This document shows, one piece after another, positions 58,791 through 64,000 of a stretch of DNA of 64,000 nt. Source of the stretch: Solimonas thermocellulolyticum (lineage in GTDB: Bacteria > Pseudomonadota > Gammaproteobacteria > Nevskiales > Nevskiaceae); NCBI RefSeq assembly GCF_040327995.1, contig NZ_JBEPIJ010000003.1, positions 186,001-250,000 of the forward strand, written 5' to 3'. Within the stretch, counting starts at the first letter, position 1. Each line of letters begins with the position of its first letter. A model generated the notes under the pieces. The model searched no databases. It was not told where the DNA came from and saw nothing but the letters and a program-made list of their open reading frames with translations. Both the position numbers and the translations under genes were made by a program.

Positions 58791-60311
58791 TCAGCCGTTG
58801 AGTTTGAGCCGCAGTTGGGCAGCGGCCAGCACCTCTGCTTCGCGTTCGAGATCGGCGCGCGTCAGCGGGTGCGACTCCAGCCAGTTTTTCTGCGTGAACG
58901 CGAGCTCGTAGCCGCGCCGGTTCGCGGTCACGCGCACCGGCGGCTTGAGGCCCGGCGTGCGCGAACGGTGCAGCAGATAGGCCAGGCGTAGAATCAATGC
59001 CATGCGCTTGACCGGCTCCACCCAGATCGTCGGCAGCTCGTCGAGCACCTCCAGCGCGAAGCGGCCGCGATGCAGGCGCACCAAGGCCGCCAGCAGTTTC
59101 TGCTCGGTCTGCGAGAACCCGTGCAGGTCGCTGTTGCGCAGGATGTAATGGCTGTGCTTGTGATAGCCGTTGTGAGTGATGGCCAGGCCGACTTCGTGCA
59201 GTTGCGCCGCCCACTGCAGGAAGTGGCGCGCGATGCGCACATCGAGGGACCACGCGCGCGCGGTCTGGTCGAGGATCTTCAGCGCCGTGCGTGCCAGATC
59301 GCTCGCGTGGCGCACGTCCACGGCGTAGCGCGCCGCCATCGCCTTGACGGCATCGTCGCGCACGTCGTGGTTGGACAGGCGTCCGAGCAGGTCGTAGATC
59401 AGCCCTTCGCGCAGCGCGCGCTCCGAGGTTTCCATGGCCTCGATGCCGAGCGTGTCGAAGACGCCGGCGAGCACCGCGAGCCCGCCGACGAACACCGGGC
59501 GGCGGTCCTCGCGCAGGTCGGTGAAGTCGATCTGGTCGATGTGCTTGCGTTCGAGCACCAGCTCTATGGTTTTCTCCAAGCCCTCGCGGGTGATGTGCTC
59601 ACGGCTCCAGCCCCGACCCGTGATCACGCGCCAGATGCCGCGGATGGTGCCGCTCGAGCCGATGGCGACGTCCCAGCCGGCGCGGCGGTACGGGCGTTCC
59701 AGGAATTCCAGCTCGACGCGCGCGGCCAGGCGCGCGCGCTTGAAACGCGCCGGCGAAATCTCGCCGTCCTCGAAGAAGCGCATGGTGTGCACGACGCAGC
59801 CCAGCGATACCGATTCCATCAGCTCGGGCTGGCTGTGTCGGCCGATGATCAGCTCGGTGCTGCCGCCGCCGATGTCGACGACCAGCCGGCGCGCGTGGTC
59901 GGCGCTCATGCCATGGGTCACGCCGCCATAGACCAGGCGCGCCTCCTCGGTGCCGGAAATGATCTCGATCTCGTGCCCGAGCGCGGCCTCGGCGGCGGCG
60001 TGGAAGTCGCGACTGTTGCGCAGCTTGCGCATGGTGTTGGTGCCGACCGCGCGCACGCGCTCGGGTGGGATGCCGCGCAGGCGTTGGCCGAAACGCTGCA
60101 GGCAGGCCAGCGCGCGCAGCGCCACGTCCGGCTGCAGGCGTTTGTTCGCGTCCAGCCCGGATGCCAGCCGCACCGGCTCGCGCAGGCGGTCGATGACTTG
60201 GATGTCGCTGCCGTTGCTGCGCGCGACCATCAGGTGGAAGCTGTTCGAGCCCAGATCGACCGCGGCGATTTCCGGCGTCGCCTCCGCCGCGGGGCGGACG
60301 ATCGCGCTCAT
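58791..60311 (-). CDS. ppx: Exopolyphosphatase / Ppx-GppA phosphatase
   Basis: 506 aa. Actin-like ATPase fold: AAVDLGSNSFHLMVAR and VVDIGGGSTELIIG are the two phosphate-binding loops, with TNTMRKLRNS and SGTEEARLVYGG between. The C-terminal helical HD-like domain has HEVGLAITHNGYHKHSHYI. It releases phosphate from polyphosphate ends or acts on pppGpp. ATG 60311 is chosen; an earlier ATG adds residues with no family match. Tail to tail with ppk1. Confidence 0.94.
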   Translation of the reverse strand: MSAIVRPAAEATPEIAAVDLGSNSFHLMVARSNGSDIQVIDRLREPVRLASGLDANKRLQPDVALRALACLQRFGQRLRGIPPERVRAVGTNTMRKLRNSRDFHAAAEAALGHEIEIISGTEEARLVYGGVTHGMSADHARRLVVDIGGGSTELIIGRHSQPELMESVSLGCVVHTMRFFEDGEISPARFKRARLAARVELEFLERPYRRAGWDVAIGSSGTIRGIWRVITGRGWSREHITREGLEKTIELVLERKHIDQIDFTDLREDRRPVFVGGLAVLAGVFDTLGIEAMETSERALREGLIYDLLGRLSNHDVRDDAVKAMAARYAVDVRHASDLARTALKILDQTARAWSLDVRIARHFLQWAAQLHEVGLAITHNGYHKHSHYILRNSDLHGFSQTEQKLLAALVRLHRGRFALEVLDELPTIWVEPVKRMALILRLAYLLHRSRTPGLKPPVRVTANRRGYELAFTQKNWLESHPLTRADLEREAEVLAAAQLRLKLNG

Positions 60312-60533
60312 GGCAGTCGCTTGGTTCGCTGGGCGCGCCGCGGCGGCGCGGCGCAAAGAGGCGGCAAGGGCAGTGGCATGAAGGCGCCGTGGACGAAAAT
60401 GCGCAAAGCGCGAGGTTAACAGCTCGCGCCGAGTCGCTCACCCGCGTTGACCCAGGGGAGCAATTCCCGGAACATATCGCGCCTTTGATCGCCGGTTCGA
60501 TCGAGGCCATCCGGATTTCCAGGAGTCCCAGAC

Positions 60534-60857
60534 ATGAAGTTTGCGCGTTGGGGCGCTCTTGCCCTTGCCGCTGCCCTGGCCGCGCCTGCGGCATTCGCGC
60601 AGGGCGATGCCGAAGCCGGCCGCGTCAAGGCCAGCACCTGCATGGGCTGCCACGGCATTCCCAAGTACAACAACGCCTACCCGACCTACCGGGTGCCCAA
60701 GCTCGGCGGTCAGCCGTCGGCCTACCTCGAGGCCGCGCTCAAGGCCTACCGCAGCGGTGAGCGTCCGCACCCGACGATGCACGCGCAGGCCGCGAGTTTG
60801 TCCGACCAGGACATCGCCGACATCGCGGCGTTCCTGGCGTCGGCCCCTGCCCACTGA
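60534..60857 (+). CDS. Cytochrome c, single heme (first of tandem pair)
   Basis: 107 aa. A signal peptide ending AAFAQ is followed by a c-type heme motif CMGCH and a later methionine (HAQAASLSD region) as possible axial ligand (HPTMHAQ). The pattern resembles one half of cytochrome c4. A clear AGGAG site lies upstream. The second, similar cytochrome gene follows 19 bases later, so they may work together in periplasmic electron transfer. Confidence 0.9.
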   Translation: MKFARWGALALAAALAAPAAFAQGDAEAGRVKASTCMGCHGIPKYNNAYPTYRVPKLGGQPSAYLEAALKAYRSGERPHPTMHAQAASLSDQDIADIAAFLASAPAH

Positions 60858-60876
60858 GCTTTCCGAGATCTGCTCC

Positions 60877-61224
60877 ATGAAGCGCGTCACCGTCATCGCT
60901 CCCATCATCGCCTTGTTCGCCGCGCTGCCGCTGGCGGCCGCGGCCGCGGCTCCGGAAAAGGCTGCCGCATGTGCCGCTTGCCATGGCGAGGGCGGCGCCA
61001 AGCCGATCCTGCCCGAGTATCCGGTGCTCGCCGGCCAGTACGCGAGCTATCTCGAACACAGCCTGCGCGAGTACCGCTCCGGCGCACGCAAGAACGCGAT
61101 CATGGCCGCACAGGCCGCGGCGCTGTCGGACGCCGACATCGAGGCGCTCTCGCGCTACTTCGCCAGCCAGCCGGGTCCGCTGTACACGCCGGGCATCGGC
61201 GCAAGCCACGCGCCGGCGCCGTAG
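60877..61224 (+). CDS. Cytochrome c, single heme (second of tandem pair)
   Basis: 115 aa. Signal peptide (LFAALPLAAAAAA) and heme motif CAACHGEGG; YPVLAGQYASYLEHSLREYRSG and NAIMAAQAAALSDADIEALSRYFASQ match the first cytochrome and the c4/c5 family. The ATG is 19 bases after the first cytochrome stop; a terminator follows, so the two form a small operon. Confidence 0.9.
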   Translation: MKRVTVIAPIIALFAALPLAAAAAAPEKAAACAACHGEGGAKPILPEYPVLAGQYASYLEHSLREYRSGARKNAIMAAQAAALSDADIEALSRYFASQPGPLYTPGIGASHAPAP

Positions 61225-61242
61225 CGCCGCCCGTGTCGGGCC

Positions 61243-61274
61243 AAGGCACGCATCCGCGTGCCTTTGTCATTTGT
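61243..61274 (+). terminator. Terminator after the cytochrome pair
   Basis: Stem AAGGCACGC/GCGTGCCTT (61243-61251 and 61256-61264), loop ATCC, followed by a T-rich tail TGTCATTTG. Starts 18 bases after the stop. Confidence 0.7.
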
Positions 61275-61300
61275 GGGCGCTGATGAACGCGAAGCGCCGC

Positions 61301-61306
61301 TATACT
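61301..61306 (+). promoter_or_regulatory. Probable -10 element of the outer-membrane protein gene
   Basis: TATACT, one mismatch from the consensus, lies 61 bases before the ATG. A weak CTGATG about 15 bases upstream may be the -35. It would give a leader of about 55 bases. Confidence 0.45.
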
Positions 61307-61367
61307 GCACGCCATGCCCGAGGGATGCGCTGGGGTCGGGCGCGGATACGAACAACCGGAGGACAAC

Positions 61368-62015
61368 ATGGCACGGGTTGGGAGAGCATTCAAAGGAGCG
61401 TTGCCGGGCCTTTTGGCCGGTGCATTGCTGACGGCGCCGCTCGCCTCACGGGCGGCCGACATGGCCTATCTCGACGTCTACTACATCGTCGATTCCACGC
61501 TGGAGTTCGATCTGGCGGCGGCGCCGTCGACGGTCGAGTCCGACGACGGCGATGGCGCCGGCGTCAAACTCGCCGCAATGCTCGGCGAGAGCGTGTTCCT
61601 CGCGGCGGAGTACCAGTCCAGCGACAACGACTTCGCCAACGCCAGCGCGACCAACGAGACCTCGCGCATCGGCCTGGGTTACAAGACGCCGTGGCCGGTC
61701 TACGTGCTCGCCGAGTACGTCAACAACTCGCTCGAGGTCGATCCGTCCGTGGCCAATGGCGTTTCCGGCGACGAAGACGGCTGGGCGGTGCATCTGGGGA
61801 TCAAGGCGGACCTCGTCAAGTTCGTGACCCTGGATGCGCGCGTCGGTTACCTCGATGTCGGCGAGAGCGACGGCATCGAGTACATCGCCGGCCTGGGCTT
61901 CAACCTCGACCGCAACTTCGGCATCTTCGCCGACTACCGGGTCAGCGAGCTCGACAACGATCGTCGTGAGGCCAGTGTCGAGGAAGTCCGCGCGGGCCTG
62001 CGGTTCCGCTTCTGA
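61368..62015 (+). CDS. Outer-membrane beta-barrel protein (YfaZ-like)
   Basis: 215 aa. Signal peptide ending LASRAA, then alternating strands with glycine and aromatic pairs (YLDVYYIVDSTLEFDL, VFLAAEYQSSDNDF, SRIGLGYKTPWPVYVLAEYV, ARVGYLDVGES, GIFADYRVSELD), and a terminal phenylalanine (RAGLRFRF), the signal for outer-membrane insertion. The YfaZ-like type is a likely match; function unknown. CCGGAGGAC precedes ATG 61368, which fits better than an ATG 54 bases upstream. Followed by a strong terminator. Confidence 0.78.
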   Translation: MARVGRAFKGALPGLLAGALLTAPLASRAADMAYLDVYYIVDSTLEFDLAAAPSTVESDDGDGAGVKLAAMLGESVFLAAEYQSSDNDFANASATNETSRIGLGYKTPWPVYVLAEYVNNSLEVDPSVANGVSGDEDGWAVHLGIKADLVKFVTLDARVGYLDVGESDGIEYIAGLGFNLDRNFGIFADYRVSELDNDRREASVEEVRAGLRFRF

Positions 62016-62040
62016 TTCAGCGCGACGATGCAGCGAAAGA

Positions 62041-62063
62041 CCCCGCCGCATGGCGGGGTTTTT
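62041..62063. terminator. Terminator between outer-membrane protein gene and rpoD
   Basis: Stem CCCCGCC/GGCGGGG (62041-62047 and 62052-62058), loop GCAT, with TTTTT after and an A-rich stretch before, so it can act in both directions between these convergent genes. Confidence 0.85.
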
Positions 62064-62188
62064 CGTGAAGGCGGATAAACTCAACCCCACACCGGAGCGG
62101 TCGCGCGCCGCGATGCGCGCCCGATCGGGCCCTGCCGGGGCTCAGCGCCCGTTTGCGAATGCCGCCGGGATTCGTGAGCCCCGTGTCC

Positions 62189-64000
<1,812 letters not shown>

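Noticed and set aside
62064..62188. Second hairpin (GGGCCCTGCCGGGGCTC) before the rpoD end
   Set aside because: Imperfect and with no T-run; the adjacent hairpin at 62041 is sufficient.

Overview
The window is a GC-rich bacterial chromosome segment, about two thirds G+C by eye. It is densely packed with housekeeping and catabolic genes on both strands. There are no rRNA or tRNA genes, no CRISPR array, no insertion sequence and no phage genes that I can see. The order argH / algZ-algR-hemC-hemD(X)-hemY is a Pseudomonas/Xanthomonas-type arrangement. Together with a biosynthetic speA, an RpoD with a long acidic insert, a short-form HmgA and Lrp-controlled branched-chain and aromatic amino-acid catabolism, it points to a gammaproteobacterium. 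A Nevskiales- or Xanthomonadales-like lineage is my guess; the species cannot be told from sequence reading alone.

Layout: 1-2.6 kb is an amt-glnK-amt nitrogen cluster. 2.6-7.4 kb holds a degenerate CDGSH protein, a DUF4124 protein, the divergent polyamine genes speE and speA, and a PhaC-like synthase/hydrolase. 7.4-13 kb holds a hydrolase remnant, the fused B12 enzyme IcmF with a divergent AraC-type regulator, and an SDR. 13-15 kb is a small decayed accessory zone with a broken PIN toxin, its intact antitoxin and two related small exported proteins of unknown function. 15-19 kb is a TonB receptor/PepSY iron-uptake set. 19-21 kb has a FadR-type regulator with a fatty-acid hydroxylase, and an intact RHH-PIN toxin-antitoxin pair. 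21-28.5 kb is argH and the algZR-heme block, with HemD fused to HemX. 28.5-36 kb carries a ferredoxin reductase, an epimerase, an mscL stump, a patatin, MltD and proline iminopeptidase. 36-42.5 kb is phenylalanine/tyrosine breakdown to fumarate and acetoacetate (phhA-hppD-hmgA ... fah-maiA), split by a dead AraC gene, a lipoprotein gene and a coding fragment. 42.6-49.5 kb has a thioesterase, a degenerate hydrolase and the branched-chain keto-acid dehydrogenase operon. 49.6-64 kb is uppP, folM, ada, ndh, ppk/ppx, two cytochromes c, an outer-membrane barrel and rpoD (cut by the edge).

Two observations stand out. First, the E3 gene of the branched-chain dehydrogenase operon has an in-frame TAG that removes its catalytic His-Glu dyad. 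Second, the promoters of icmF and of the bkd operon each carry the same rare palindrome, GTGCGC-N2-GCGCAC, close to the -10 element. BCKDH makes isobutyryl-CoA and IcmF isomerises it, so the shared site suggests a joint regulator. I found no clear new defence or mobile system. The best candidate for something undescribed at the protein level is the pair of small exported proteins at 13981-14940.
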